A stretch of 32,010 bases of DNA from assembly GCA_964551435.1 (NCBI GenBank), contig CAZKBS010000019.1, positions 1 to 32,010 on the forward strand. Direction: 5' to 3'. The notes below the pieces were generated by a model, which worked only from the letters and a program-made list of their open reading frames with translations, was not told the origin of the DNA and searched no databases. Of the stretch, positions 24,319-32,010 are shown piece by piece. The translations under genes and the position numbers were made by a program. Position 1 is the first letter of the stretch. Every line of letters starts with the position of its first letter. The DNA is from UBA2020 sp964551435. Its GTDB lineage: Bacteria > Pseudomonadota > Alphaproteobacteria > Micavibrionales > UBA2020.

Positions 24319-25635
24319 ATGACAATGGCACAAGCGAAACAACCCACCGGCGGTGATTTCAAGGTAAAAGACTTCTCGCTGGCCGATTGGGGCCGCAAAG
24401 AAATTGCGATTGCCGAAACCGAAATGCCGGGCCTGATGGCCCTGCGCGCCGAATACAAAGGCGAAGCGCCGCTGAAAGGCGCGCGCATCGTCGGCTGCCT
24501 GCACATGACCATCCAGACCGCCGTTCTGATCGAAACACTGGTTGACCTTGGCGCCGAAGTGCGCTGGTCGTCCTGCAACATTTTCTCGACGCAAGATCAG
24601 GCTGCGGCCGCCATCGCCGCTGCGGGCATTCCCGTGTTTGCGTGGAAAGGCATGAACGAGGAAGAGTTCTGGTGGTGCATCGAACAGACCGTACACGGCC
24701 CGAACGGCTGGGTGCCGAACATGATTCTGGATGACGGCGGCGACGTCACGCAGCTTATCCATCAGAAATATCCGGAACTGCTGAAAGGTATCAAGGGGCT
24801 GTCCGAAGAAACCACCACGGGCGTTCACCGCCTCTATGAGATGGCGAAAAAGGGCGAGCTGAAAGTTCCCGCCATCAACGTCAACGACAGCGTCACCAAA
24901 TCCAAATTCGACAACCTTTATGGCTGCCGCGAATCCCTCGTCGATGGCATCAAGCGCGCAACCGACGTGATGATCGCGGGTAAAGTTGCCGTTGTTTGCG
25001 GTTATGGCGATGTGGGCAAAGGCTCCGCCGCTTCGCTGCGCACGCAGGGCGCGCGCGTCTTGGTGACAGAAATTGACCCCATCTGCGCGCTGCAGGCCGC
25101 GATGGAAGGCTATCAGGTGACGACCATGGAAGAAGCCGCACCGCTGGGAGATATTTTCGTGACCGCCACCGGCAACGTCGATGTCATCACTCTCGATCAC
25201 ATGCGCGCGATGAAAGACCGTGCAATTGTGTGCAACATCGGCCACTTCGACAGCGAAATCCAGATCGAAGCGCTGCGTAACTACAAGTGGGAAAACGTCA
25301 AGCCGCAGGTGGATGAAGTCGTATTCCCCGACGGCAAGAAACTCATCGTCCTCGCCGAGGGCCGCCTTGTGAACCTTGGCTGCGCGACGGGCCATCCCAG
25401 CTTTGTGATGTCGTCGTCCTTTACCAACCAGGTGCTGGCGCAGATCGAGCTTTGGAACAACAGCGACAAGTACGAAAACAAAGTCTATGTCCTGCCGAAA
25501 CATCTGGATGAAAAGGTCGCGCGTTTGCACCTTGATAAGCTCGGCGTGAAGCTGACGAAGCTTACGGAAAAACAGGCCGATTATCTGGGCATGGACAGCG
25601 CCGGCCCCTTCAAGCCGGAACACTATCGCTACTAA
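24319..25635 (+). CDS. ahcY: Adenosylhomocysteinase (S-adenosyl-L-homocysteine hydrolase)
   Basis: Splits S-adenosylhomocysteine into adenosine and homocysteine with NAD+, removing the by-product of methylation. 438 residues, normal for the bacterial form. SSCNIFSTQDQAAAAIA (84-100) and DDGGDVTQLIH (138-148) belong to the substrate domain, NVNDSVTKSKFDNLYGCRES (188-207) holds the catalytic Lys/Asp region, GYGDVGKGSAASLR (228-241) is the NAD-binding loop, NIGHFDSEI follows, and the C-terminus ends in KPEHYRY, a family hallmark. AAAGGAG lies 6 nt before ATG 24319; a second ATG at 24325 is possible. A strong terminator follows 32 nt after the stop. divL lies next; I recall ahcY and divL being neighbours in other alphaproteobacteria, but have not checked. 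Confidence 0.97.
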   Translation: MTMAQAKQPTGGDFKVKDFSLADWGRKEIAIAETEMPGLMALRAEYKGEAPLKGARIVGCLHMTIQTAVLIETLVDLGAEVRWSSCNIFSTQDQAAAAIAAAGIPVFAWKGMNEEEFWWCIEQTVHGPNGWVPNMILDDGGDVTQLIHQKYPELLKGIKGLSEETTTGVHRLYEMAKKGELKVPAINVNDSVTKSKFDNLYGCRESLVDGIKRATDVMIAGKVAVVCGYGDVGKGSAASLRTQGARVLVTEIDPICALQAAMEGYQVTTMEEAAPLGDIFVTATGNVDVITLDHMRAMKDRAIVCNIGHFDSEIQIEALRNYKWENVKPQVDEVVFPDGKKLIVLAEGRLVNLGCATGHPSFVMSSSFTNQVLAQIELWNNSDKYENKVYVLPKHLDEKVARLHLDKLGVKLTKLTEKQADYLGMDSAGPFKPEHYRY

Positions 25636-25667
25636 TCGGCTTCAAGCGAATAATTTTTAGCTTTTAC

Positions 25668-25703
25668 AAACGCTTCCCTTGTTCGCGCAAGGGAAGCGTT
25701 TTA
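25668..25703 (+). terminator. Rho-independent terminator between ahcY and divL
   Basis: Perfect 14-bp arms AAACGCTTCCCTTG and CAAGGGAAGCGTTT around a TTCGCG loop, ending in TTTT. It ends about 11 nt before the divL start codon, so any divL promoter must lie before or within it, or divL relies on read-through. Confidence 0.92.
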
Positions 25704-25713
25704 ACATGGCAGA

Positions 25714-28101
25714 GTGAATGGGGAAGACATCAACAAAGATGCCGCGGCATCACCGAACCCGAAACTGTCGCTGACTGACCGTCTGCTCGACGCGCTTGTC
25801 CCTGCGCGGCGGGAAAAGCGGCATTTATCACGCCAGTATGACCGGCTGGAGGCGTTTTCGCGCGCCGTACCGCTGGAATATTGCGGCTGGGATCAGGACG
25901 GCGTGCAGGCGATGTCGGCGGGATTTTGCCAGCTTTTGGGCGTTGAAAAGGTCGAAAGCCTTGCCGATGTGCAGGCAGGCCTTGCCCCCGGCGACGCCGC
26001 CGCTCTCGAAGGGCTTTATGACAGGCTCCAGCAATACGGCGAGCATTTCGATATCGGTATGTATAGCCGCGGTGGCAAAACTGCGCTGAAAGTCTTTGGC
26101 AAGCGCGGGGTTGTGCAAAACGGGCGGCAGATTTTCTCCGTCATCTGGGTCATGGATATCACCGATTTCGCGCAGGCCGCGCTCAAAAGCGTCGAGGCCA
26201 TGGGCAAGGTCGAAAAGCGCGAGGCCGACCTCCGCGCCAGTTTCAACGCGCTGCCCTATCCGGTCTGGATGCGTAACCATACGCTCGACCTGACGTGGTG
26301 CAATAAGCTTTATGCCCGTATCCTGGATGATACCGCCGCGGGTGCGGTGGCGGAGCAAAAAGAACTCCCGCTCACCGGCGCCGCGCGCAGCGATGTGACG
26401 CAGCGTGTGGTTGCGCAGCGGGCAATGGCCAAGCTTTCCCCGCAATCCCTGCGCGGGCATATGATTGTTGATGGCCAGCGCCGCCTGTATGAACTGATTG
26501 AAATCCCGATGCCGCAGGAAAAGCGGATGATCGGCATCGCCATCGATGTCACCAAAGAAGAAGAATGGGCGACATCCTACGAGCGCCTTGCCGCGTCCCA
26601 GCGTGAAACGCTGGAACAGCTGCGCACGGGTATTGCGATGTTCGATGCCGATATGCGGCTGGAGTTTTACAATTCCTATTACGAACAGCTGACCGGTATG
26701 CCCGGCCACTGGATGGACACCAAGCCCAAGATTCTCGAGGTCATCGAAAAACTGCGCGAACTGCGCAAACTGCCCGAACAGGCGGATTACAAACAGTTCA
26801 AACAGCAATGGGTCAGCCGCTTTACCTCGCTGCTGGAGCCGTATGAGGAAATGCAGTACCTGCCCGATGGCACGGTCGTGCGCCTGATTTGCGTGCCGCG
26901 CCCGATGGGTGGACTTTTGCTGACCATGGAAGACGTCACCAGCCGTTTGCAGCTGGAAACGTCGTATAACACTCTCATGGCCGTGCAGCGCGAAACGCTG
27001 GATAACCTTGTCGAAGGCATCGCGGTTTATGGCGAAGACGGCCGCCTGCGTCTTTATAACGAAGCCTTCAAGCGTATGTGGGATATCAAGCCCAAGGCGC
27101 TGGGCGACGAGCCGCATATCACGCAGGTGCTGGACGGGCTCAGCAGCTTCTTCCCCTCCGCCGCGTGGCCGCAGATGAAAAATCTGCTGCTGTCGAACGC
27201 GCTGGAGCGGGAACCGCGCAAGGGCCGTCTCAGCCGCGCGGATGGCAGTGTGCTGGAATATTCGATTGTGCCGCTGCCGGATGGCAATATCCTCAATGCA
27301 TGGTTCGATATCACCGATACGGTCAAGGTCGAACAGGCGCTGATGGAGAAAAACGCCGCCCTCGAAGAAGCCGAACGTCTGAAAACAGACTTCCTTGCCA
27401 ACGTATCGTACCAGCTGCGCACGCCGCTCAACGCCATCATGGGCTTTACCGAGATGCTGCATCACCAGTATTTCGGTCCGCTCAACGAACGCCAGCTGGA
27501 ATATACCTCGAATATGATTGAGGCCGGACAGCGCCTCGTGTCGCTGGTCAATGACATTCTCGACCTCTCCACCATCGAAGCGGGGTATCTCAAGCTTTAT
27601 CCCGCCGATGTCAAGGTGCGCGTGCTGATTGAACAGGTCGCCCATCTGACGCAGGAATGGGCGCGCAAGCAAAAAATCGAAATGTTCGTGCAGTGCCCCG
27701 ACGATGTGGTCATTTTCGCGGATGAACGCCGCATGAAACAGGTTTTGCTGAACCTCATCAGCAATGCCATCAATTACAGCCCCGCGGGCGGGCTCTTGAC
27801 CGTCGCCGCGCACGTGCAGGGCGATTTCGTGGATATCAGCGTGCGCGACACCGGTATGGGCATCCCCGCCGATGACTTGCAGCATGTGTTCACGCCGTTC
27901 GAGCGTATCCGCAGCCGCAAGGCACACCGCAGGGGCGGCGCGGGGCTGGGGCTGTCACTGGTTAAAAGCATCGTCGAGCTGCATGGCGGTGACGTGAAAA
28001 TCGAAAGCCGCGAAGGCGTCGGCACCACCGTCACCTGCCGCCTGCCGCTGGGTCATACCGGCGCCAGCAAAATCGCCACGCATCAGCAGGGCGGGGAATA
28101 G
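25714..28101 (+). CDS. divL: DivL-type PAS sensor kinase homologue with Tyr in place of the H-box His
   Basis: A 795-residue kinase-like protein with no membrane segment. About four PAS-like regions are seen (roughly 50-150, 170-280, 300-410 and 430-540), then a HisKA dimerisation helix and an intact HATPase_c domain: N-box LLNLISNAINYSP (678-690), G1 RDTGMGIPADD (711-721) and G2 GGAGLGLSLVKS (741-752). The H-box reads LANVSYQLRTPLNAIMGF: the usual SHELRTP is SYQLRTP, so the phosphate-accepting His is Tyr566 (TAC at 27409-27411). In Caulobacter crescentus, DivL has Tyr550 at the same place; it binds DivK and controls CckA and so CtrA. I assign this gene as its homologue. The start is GTG 25714; no in-frame ATG lies nearby and the ribosome-binding site is weak. 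It faces rne across a shared terminator. Confidence 0.88.
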   Translation: MNGEDINKDAAASPNPKLSLTDRLLDALVPARREKRHLSRQYDRLEAFSRAVPLEYCGWDQDGVQAMSAGFCQLLGVEKVESLADVQAGLAPGDAAALEGLYDRLQQYGEHFDIGMYSRGGKTALKVFGKRGVVQNGRQIFSVIWVMDITDFAQAALKSVEAMGKVEKREADLRASFNALPYPVWMRNHTLDLTWCNKLYARILDDTAAGAVAEQKELPLTGAARSDVTQRVVAQRAMAKLSPQSLRGHMIVDGQRRLYELIEIPMPQEKRMIGIAIDVTKEEEWATSYERLAASQRETLEQLRTGIAMFDADMRLEFYNSYYEQLTGMPGHWMDTKPKILEVIEKLRELRKLPEQADYKQFKQQWVSRFTSLLEPYEEMQYLPDGTVVRLICVPRPMGGLLLTMEDVTSRLQLETSYNTLMAVQRETLDNLVEGIAVYGEDGRLRLYNEAFKRMWDIKPKALGDEPHITQVLDGLSSFFPSAAWPQMKNLLLSNALEREPRKGRLSRADGSVLEYSIVPLPDGNILNAWFDITDTVKVEQALMEKNAALEEAERLKTDFLANVSYQLRTPLNAIMGFTEMLHHQYFGPLNERQLEYTSNMIEAGQRLVSLVNDILDLSTIEAGYLKLYPADVKVRVLIEQVAHLTQEWARKQKIEMFVQCPDDVVIFADERRMKQVLLNLISNAINYSPAGGLLTVAAHVQGDFVDISVRDTGMGIPADDLQHVFTPFERIRSRKAHRRGGAGLGLSLVKSIVELHGGDVKIESREGVGTTVTCRLPLGHTGASKIATHQQGGE

Positions 28102-28129
28102 AGCGCCTTTGAAAACAGGGCGGCATAAA

Positions 28130-28163
28130 CAAAAACGGCGGGTTGTGATACCCGCCGTTTTTG
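28130..28163. terminator. Bidirectional terminator between divL and rne
   Basis: Perfect 13-bp arms CAAAAACGGCGGG and CCCGCCGTTTTTG around an 8-nt TTGTGATA loop. A-run on one side and T-run on the other make it work for both convergent genes, 28 nt after the divL stop and 20 nt after the rne stop. Confidence 0.93.
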
Positions 28164-28183
28164 TTTGTCGTTTGGCCTGAAAG

Positions 28184-30892
28184 TTATTCCGTCAGGCGTT
28201 TCCACCAGCCCTTGCGCTGTTCTTTGTTGCCGTCGCCATTGGCGGCGGATTGGGGTTCGCGCACGGGCAGGATTTGCGGCGCGCTGTCTTGCGCGGCGCG
28301 TTCCTGCGGCGCTTCTTGCGGGGGTTGTTCGCGGCGTTCCTCGCGCGGTTGGTGTTCGCGGGGGGCATGGTTATTCTGCTCGCGTCGTTCGCCACGGTTG
28401 TCGCGGTCGCGGCCGCGGCCACCACGGCGGCCACGGCGGCGGCGGCGGTTACGATCGCCACGGTCTTCGCGGTTGTCGCCGTTCGGGCGACCTTCGACGG
28501 TGGTGCCGCCGTTGTCGCCATCGAAGCCGGCGTCATCGCCGTTTTCGGCGAATTCTTCGGCCTCGGCATAGCTTTCGCTGTTCTCCATGCTGTCTACAGG
28601 GGCGTCAGCGGGGGAATGGCTGCGTTGTTCGCCGCGGTTGTCGCGGTCGCGGCCGCCACGGCGGCCACGGCGACGGCGGTTGCGGCCGCGATCACCACGC
28701 TCGCCGCGCTCTCCGCCGCGGTCGTTACGCTCGCCGCGGAATTCACGGGGAGCGCTGCCGCCTTCTTCCTCGCGGCCATCATCCGACATGGTGGAATCGT
28801 CGGTGATATCCTCGGGGTCGATGTCGGGCAGATCGGACATATCGACGGATTTGACAGGCGCCAGCGCGGCCGGGCGGTTGCTCCGGCGTTCGCCACCACC
28901 GCTGCGTACCGCTTCGATATGGAAGTTCGGCTTCAGCAGCTTGTCATCGGCATTGATGAATACGCGCAGGTTATAACGCTTTTCCAGAAGCGAGATCATC
29001 TCGCGCTTGTGGTTGAACAGGTAAAGGGCGATTTCGGTCGGAACCGATACGCGCAGTTCGCTCGCGCGGCCACGCAGGGCTTCTTCCTCAATCGCGCGCT
29101 GGACCATCACCGCAGTGGTTTCGACGGTGCGGACAACGCCGACACCGCTGCAATGTTTGCACGTCTCGAAGTTGGTTTCGACCAGCGAGGGGTGCAGGCG
29201 CTGGCGGCTGAGTTCCAGCAAGCCAAAGGCGGAAATGCGGCCCAGCTGGATACGTGCGCGGTCACCGGCCATGGCATCGCGCAGTTTGCGCTCTACCAGA
29301 CGGTTGTTGCGGCGGTCTTCCATATCGATGAAGTCGATGACGACAAGGCCGCCCTGGTCGCGCAGACGCAGCTGGCGGGCGATTTCCTCGGCGGCTTCGA
29401 GGTTAGTTTTCATCGCCGTTTCCTCGATATGGCGGCCTTTGGTAGCGCGGCCCGAGTTGACGTCGATGGATACCAGTGCTTCGGTCGGGTTGATGACGAT
29501 ATAGCCGCCCGATTTCAGATGAACTGTCGGGTTGTGGATTTCGTCGATCTGGCTTTCGACCTGATAGCGAAAGAACAGCGGAATATCGTCGTTTTTGTAT
29601 TCATGCACGCGGTCGGCGTGGCTGGGCATCAGGGTGCGCATGAAGTCTTTGGCGGCCTTGAAGCCTTCTTCGCCCGCCACATGCACTTCGTCAATGTCGC
29701 GGCGATAGAGGTCGCGGATCGCACGTTTGATGAGGTTGCCCTCTTCGTAAATCAGCGCGGGGGCGGTAGATTTCAGCGTGTGTTCGCGGATCTGATCCCA
29801 CAGGCGCAGCAGATAGTCGAGGTCGCGCTTGATTTCCGCTTTGCTGCGGGCAACGCCCGCCGTGCGCAGGATAACCGACATGCCTTCGGGTACGTTCAGT
29901 TCGTGCAGGATTTTTTTCAGACGCTGGCGGTCTTTGGCGTTCGATACCTTGCGCGATACGCCGCCGCCGCGCGGGGAATTCGGCATCAGGACGCAATAGC
30001 GGCCCGGCAGGGAGATATAGCTGGTGACAGCCGCGCCCTTGTTGCCGCGCTCTTCCTTGCTAATCTGGATCAGCATGATCTGATTGCGCTTGATGACTTC
30101 CTGGATTTTATAGCGGCGTTTCAGCGCGGAGCGGAACACCGGTGTTTCGACCACATCACCGCCAACGGTTTCAACGTCGCGTTTGCGGCGGCCGTGATGG
30201 TGGTGGGAATGGGCGGGGGCGGCGGTTTCGCTGCCTTCGGCCGCTTCAGCGGCAGGGGCTTCCTGCCTGTCGCCGCCGGCCTGCGTATCCGCCTGCATGT
30301 CTTCGCCGCTGGCGGTTTCTTCTTCTTCTTCGTCTTCTTCCTCGCTGTCGTCGATCAGCGATTCCTGCGCGATGTCGGCAGCGATAGAGCCGGTATGCAC
30401 GGGGACATAAGGCTCTTCCTCGTCTTCCTCGTCTTCCTCGTCATCTTCGTCATCGATTTCGATGACTTCGGCGCGGGGGGCGTCAAGGCCGTCCTCGTCG
30501 CCGTCTTCATCGTCTTCGTCGTCTTCGATGATCTCGCCGCGCTGCTGCAGTTCGGCCAGTTCGGCGGCGTCTTCCTCGTCTTCCTTGGCGGCCTGCGCGG
30601 CGGCAAGGGCGCGTTCCTCGGCAATCAGCGCTTCGCGGTCGGCGATGGGAATGCGGTAATAGTCGGGATGAATTTCAGGGAAGGGCAAAAAGCCGTGGCG
30701 GTTGCCGCCAAAATCGACAAAAGCCGCCTGCAGGGACGGCTCTACGCGTGTGACTTTGACCAGATAGATATTGCTTTTGAGCTGCTTGCGCAGAACGTTC
30801 TCGTAGTCGTATTCCTCGAGGCGATTTCCGGAGACGACGGCCACCCGTGTTTCTTCGGGATGGGTTGCGTCGATCAGCATCCTTTTCGTCAT
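28184..30892 (-). CDS. rne: Ribonuclease E
   Basis: Endoribonuclease of the RNA degradosome, here 902 residues. It starts MTKRMLIDATHPEETRVAVV; the S1 domain (about 37-95 and 250-310) is split by an acidic insertion of about 150 residues rich in Asp and Glu and holding HSHHHHGRRKRD. The catalytic Asp residues lie in ALVSIDVNSGRATKG (Asp477) and GGLVVIDFIDME (Asp520); the Zn-link is FETCKHCSGVG (Cys578, Cys581). The C-terminal third is low-complexity, with repeated Arg/Gly/Asp blocks likely to bind RNA, and ends in KGWWKRL, a C-terminal motif of alphaproteobacterial RNase E. The frame is open to 30940, but the family start and AAAGGA 8 nt upstream favour 30892. It is divergent from amiC across 566 nt, and convergent with divL. 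Confidence 0.96.
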   Translation of the reverse strand: MTKRMLIDATHPEETRVAVVSGNRLEEYDYENVLRKQLKSNIYLVKVTRVEPSLQAAFVDFGGNRHGFLPFPEIHPDYYRIPIADREALIAEERALAAAQAAKEDEEDAAELAELQQRGEIIEDDEDDEDGDEDGLDAPRAEVIEIDDEDDEEDEEDEEEPYVPVHTGSIAADIAQESLIDDSEEEDEEEEETASGEDMQADTQAGGDRQEAPAAEAAEGSETAAPAHSHHHHGRRKRDVETVGGDVVETPVFRSALKRRYKIQEVIKRNQIMLIQISKEERGNKGAAVTSYISLPGRYCVLMPNSPRGGGVSRKVSNAKDRQRLKKILHELNVPEGMSVILRTAGVARSKAEIKRDLDYLLRLWDQIREHTLKSTAPALIYEEGNLIKRAIRDLYRRDIDEVHVAGEEGFKAAKDFMRTLMPSHADRVHEYKNDDIPLFFRYQVESQIDEIHNPTVHLKSGGYIVINPTEALVSIDVNSGRATKGRHIEETAMKTNLEAAEEIARQLRLRDQGGLVVIDFIDMEDRRNNRLVERKLRDAMAGDRARIQLGRISAFGLLELSRQRLHPSLVETNFETCKHCSGVGVVRTVETTAVMVQRAIEEEALRGRASELRVSVPTEIALYLFNHKREMISLLEKRYNLRVFINADDKLLKPNFHIEAVRSGGGERRSNRPAALAPVKSVDMSDLPDIDPEDITDDSTMSDDGREEEGGSAPREFRGERNDRGGERGERGDRGRNRRRRGRRGGRDRDNRGEQRSHSPADAPVDSMENSESYAEAEEFAENGDDAGFDGDNGGTTVEGRPNGDNREDRGDRNRRRRRGRRGGRGRDRDNRGERREQNNHAPREHQPREERREQPPQEAPQERAAQDSAPQILPVREPQSAANGDGNKEQRKGWWKRLTE
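28386..28684. repeat. Direct repeats inside the rne 3' coding region
   Basis: Two near-identical GC-rich blocks, about 28386-28450 and 28626-28684, share runs such as CGGTTGTCGCGGTCGCGGCC and CACGGCGGCCACGGCG. They code for Arg/Gly/Asp blocks (RRRRGRRGGR, DRDNRGE) of the RNase E tail. This is an internal duplication within a gene, not a CRISPR or mobile element. Confidence 0.8.
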
Positions 30893-31180
30893 TGTATCAA
30901 TCCTTTGGGCGCAGAGCCGTAACGTCTTTCCCTGCGACAAAGGAAAAAACTGGCGCGCCGTTCTGTTCTGTCAGGCTGGCAGTGCGTTAAACCGTTTGGT
31001 ATCCACTCCCGGGGCTTGCCTTAAAGCGCCTTTTGGGCGAAGGCCTTTGCCGCGTTCGTAGGGCGCGTCCGTGAAGTTATTAGGGGCGGACGCCGCCTGC
31101 CAAAGATTACGGTTCTTTTCACCGGGCTCATTCGCACTGACTTTTCCGGAAAATAAGCTCCGAAGAAGCAGGAGGTTGAA

Positions 31181-31279
31181 ATGAGCCGACCTCAAAACTC
31201 GTTGACCCGATATTCCACCTCACGCCGCAGCATACGGCAGAGGGAATATTTTTGTCGCATGCGGATGATACGCCTATAG
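31181..31279 (+). CDS. Candidate 32-residue ORF with a consensus ribosome-binding site
   Basis: ATG at 31181 is preceded by AGGAGG with 5 nt spacing, the best ribosome-binding site in this gap. The frame codes for 32 residues, very basic (8 Arg), beginning MSRPQNSLTRYSTSRR, and stops at TAG 31277-31279. It could be a leader peptide or small protein expressed before amiC, or a chance match. There is no homology evidence. It ends about 108 nt before the amiC promoter-like pair, so it would have its own transcript start. Confidence 0.25.
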   Translation: MSRPQNSLTRYSTSRRSIRQREYFCRMRMIRL

Positions 31280-31386
31280 CTTTCGCATCACAACGCTTTA
31301 TTGAACCGGGGCGCCGTAAAAACGGCCCGCGCGCGCCGGTCGCACCCCTAAATCCATGGAATCAACGATATTTATTTTCTGAAAGG

Positions 31387-31416
31387 TTGTCCCCCTCTGT
31401 GCAGTTTGTTTATACT
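31387..31416 (+). promoter_or_regulatory. Candidate sigma70-type promoter for amiC
   Basis: TTGTCC at 31387-31392 and TATACT at 31411-31416 with an 18-nt spacer, about 42 nt before the amiC ATG. The -10 matches 5 of 6 consensus bases and the -35 matches 4 of 6. Confidence 0.4.
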
Positions 31417-31458
31417 GAAAGGCGGGGAAACGGCCTTTCGGGGTCAGACGGGGATGGA

Positions 31459-32010
31459 ATGGCGCGCCTGAGTCGCATTTTTTTCATATTCATGCTGCTG
31501 GTTGGCTTTGCTGCGGCCTTTGCCGTCATGCCCGCGCAGGCGCAAAAAACCGCGGGCGCGCCGGTGGTCGAGGATATCCGCTATGGCCTGAATGCGGGCA
31601 AAATGCGCGTGGTCATCGACCTTGACCGTAAAACGTCCTACCGCGCGTTTTTGCTGGCAGACCCTCCGCGTCTGGTTATCGATCTGCCGCAGACCGAATG
31701 GAAAATTCCGCGCAGCCGCCCTGTACCTTCGGGCGATCTTCTCAAATCCTACCGCAGTGGCGATCTGGACGGCGGGATCACCCGCATCGTTTTCGACCTG
31801 CGCAAAACCGCGGTTATTTCCGGTGCTTTCGTTCTTGATAAAAGCGGCACGGCGCGCGACCGCGTTGTGGTCGACCTTTCCGCGTCGTCGGAAAACCTGT
31901 TCCGCGCCGCGCTGGAGCGTGTTTATGGGGATAAAAATCTCTCCGGCGTGCCGATGAGCGCGGCGGCGCCCGCTGCCGCGGCCAGCGCCATGGCGGCCGG
32001 GCGCAATGCT
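31459..32010 (+). CDS. amiC: N-acetylmuramoyl-L-alanine amidase, AmiC type (5' part, cut by window end)
   Basis: The first 184 codons of a longer gene. Residues 1-30 form a signal peptide: basic start MARLSR, a hydrophobic core and a likely cut after PAQA. Next comes an AMIN domain (about 38-145): VEDIRYGLNAGKMRVVIDLD, PPRLVIDLPQTEW, GITRIVFDLRKTAVISGAF and DRVVVDLSAS. AMIN domains direct cell-wall amidases to the division septum, and in alphaproteobacteria an AmiC homologue is commonly next to rne. After the domain an Ala-rich linker starts and the sequence ends; the catalytic amidase_3 domain would lie outside, so the enzyme identity rests on the AMIN domain and on the neighbour. The ATG has GGGGATGGA before it; an overlapping ATG at 31454 is in another frame. 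Confidence 0.85.
   Translation, partial: MARLSRIFFIFMLLVGFAAAFAVMPAQAQKTAGAPVVEDIRYGLNAGKMRVVIDLDRKTSYRAFLLADPPRLVIDLPQTEWKIPRSRPVPSGDLLKSYRSGDLDGGITRIVFDLRKTAVISGAFVLDKSGTARDRVVVDLSASSENLFRAALERVYGDKNLSGVPMSAAAPAAAASAMAAGRNA

Larger units (their letters stand above)
30893..31458. other. Divergent control region between rne and amiC
   Basis: About 566 nt without a recognised gene. It must hold the rne promoter and leader and the amiC promoter. Seen in it: a 6-bp hairpin with bulged extension (CGTCCG at about 31067 and CGGACG at about 31086), a 12-bp palindrome TTTTCCGGAAAA at 31142-31153, a possible 32-codon ORF at 31181-31279, and a good promoter-like pair before amiC. No tRNA or known riboswitch was recognised. 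In E. coli the long rne leader mediates autoregulation; whether that applies here is unknown. Confidence 0.5.

Noticed and set aside
25828..27927. Open frame of 699 codons on the minus strand inside divL
   Set aside because: Antisense shadow caused by GC-rich codon bias. Its translation has no recognisable domain, while the plus strand has clear PAS, HisKA and HATPase motifs.
28386..28740. Repeated GC-rich blocks as a CRISPR or mobile repeat
   Set aside because: The units are irregular, lie in frame in rne and code for Arg/Gly blocks; there are no spacers of constant length.
28250..30922. Open frame of 890 codons on the plus strand opposite rne
   Set aside because: It mirrors the rne frame. 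The Glu/Asp/Arg-rich rne codons give Phe/Val/Ala-rich antisense text without domains. RNase E on the minus strand explains the region.
30971..31195. 74-codon frame on the minus strand upstream of rne
   Set aside because: No ribosome-binding site, no recognisable domain and mixed composition; it lies in the presumed rne leader.

Overview
The window reads as a stretch of GC-rich alphaproteobacterial chromosome. Several features point to that class: a DivL-type kinase with tyrosine in place of the phosphoacceptor histidine, a full CtrA-type box, an NDUFA12 complex I accessory subunit next to DUF2155 and MlaD-like genes, a short HPr kinase without its N-terminal domain, and an RNase E with a long acidic insertion in its S1 domain. 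I cannot name the genus; a free-living Rhodospirillales- or Micavibrio-like lineage would fit, but that is inference. I saw no tRNA, rRNA, CRISPR array, transposase or integrase.

Layout. 1-434: an AT-richer membrane protein gene sits directly against the 3' end of guaA, a known integration hotspot, so the left edge may be the start of an island. 435-5.5 kb: guaA (minus), then a beta-propeller glycosidase-like gene, a two-helix membrane protein and a lipoprotein (plus), closed by a strong terminator. 5.5-10.4 kb: accessory genes, namely a broken P-loop kinase pseudogene, an Old Yellow Enzyme, two GNAT acetyltransferases, a membrane-anchored protein, a ZntB/CorA transporter and a small orphan ORF behind a CtrA-type box. 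10.4-12.5 kb: aat faces the convergent set NDUFA12 - mlaD-like - DUF2155, and the aat and DUF2155 coding ends overlap by 112 bp. 12.6-15.3 kb: a 909-residue protein that I read as a catalytically dead relative of B12-dependent ribonucleotide reductase NrdJ. 15.4-16.4 kb: an ankyrin protein and a 56-codon gene with its own terminator.

16.5-25.6 kb: a housekeeping run on the plus strand: RidA-like, pyrF, accD, folC, then hprK - rapZ - EIIA(Man) - ptsH - ptsI, packed with gaps of 1-4 nt or an ATGA overlap, then ahcY. No sugar permease (EIIB/EIIC) is present, so the PTS genes look like a regulatory phosphorelay: EI phosphorylates HPr on His18, HPr passes phosphate to EIIA His9, and HprK can phosphorylate HPr on Ser49. 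25.7-28.1 kb: divL. 28.2-30.9 kb: rne on the minus strand, facing divL across a shared bidirectional terminator. 30.9-31.46 kb: a 566-bp divergent control region between rne and amiC. 31.46 kb to the end: the 5' part of an AmiC-type amidase gene, cut by the window.

The observations I rate highest are the NrdJ-like pseudoenzyme, the DivL His-to-Tyr kinase with a CtrA-type box elsewhere in the window, the RapZ with a changed Walker A lysine, the 17-bp palindrome lying over a consensus -10 box before accD, the decayed kinase gene, and the possible island junction at guaA.
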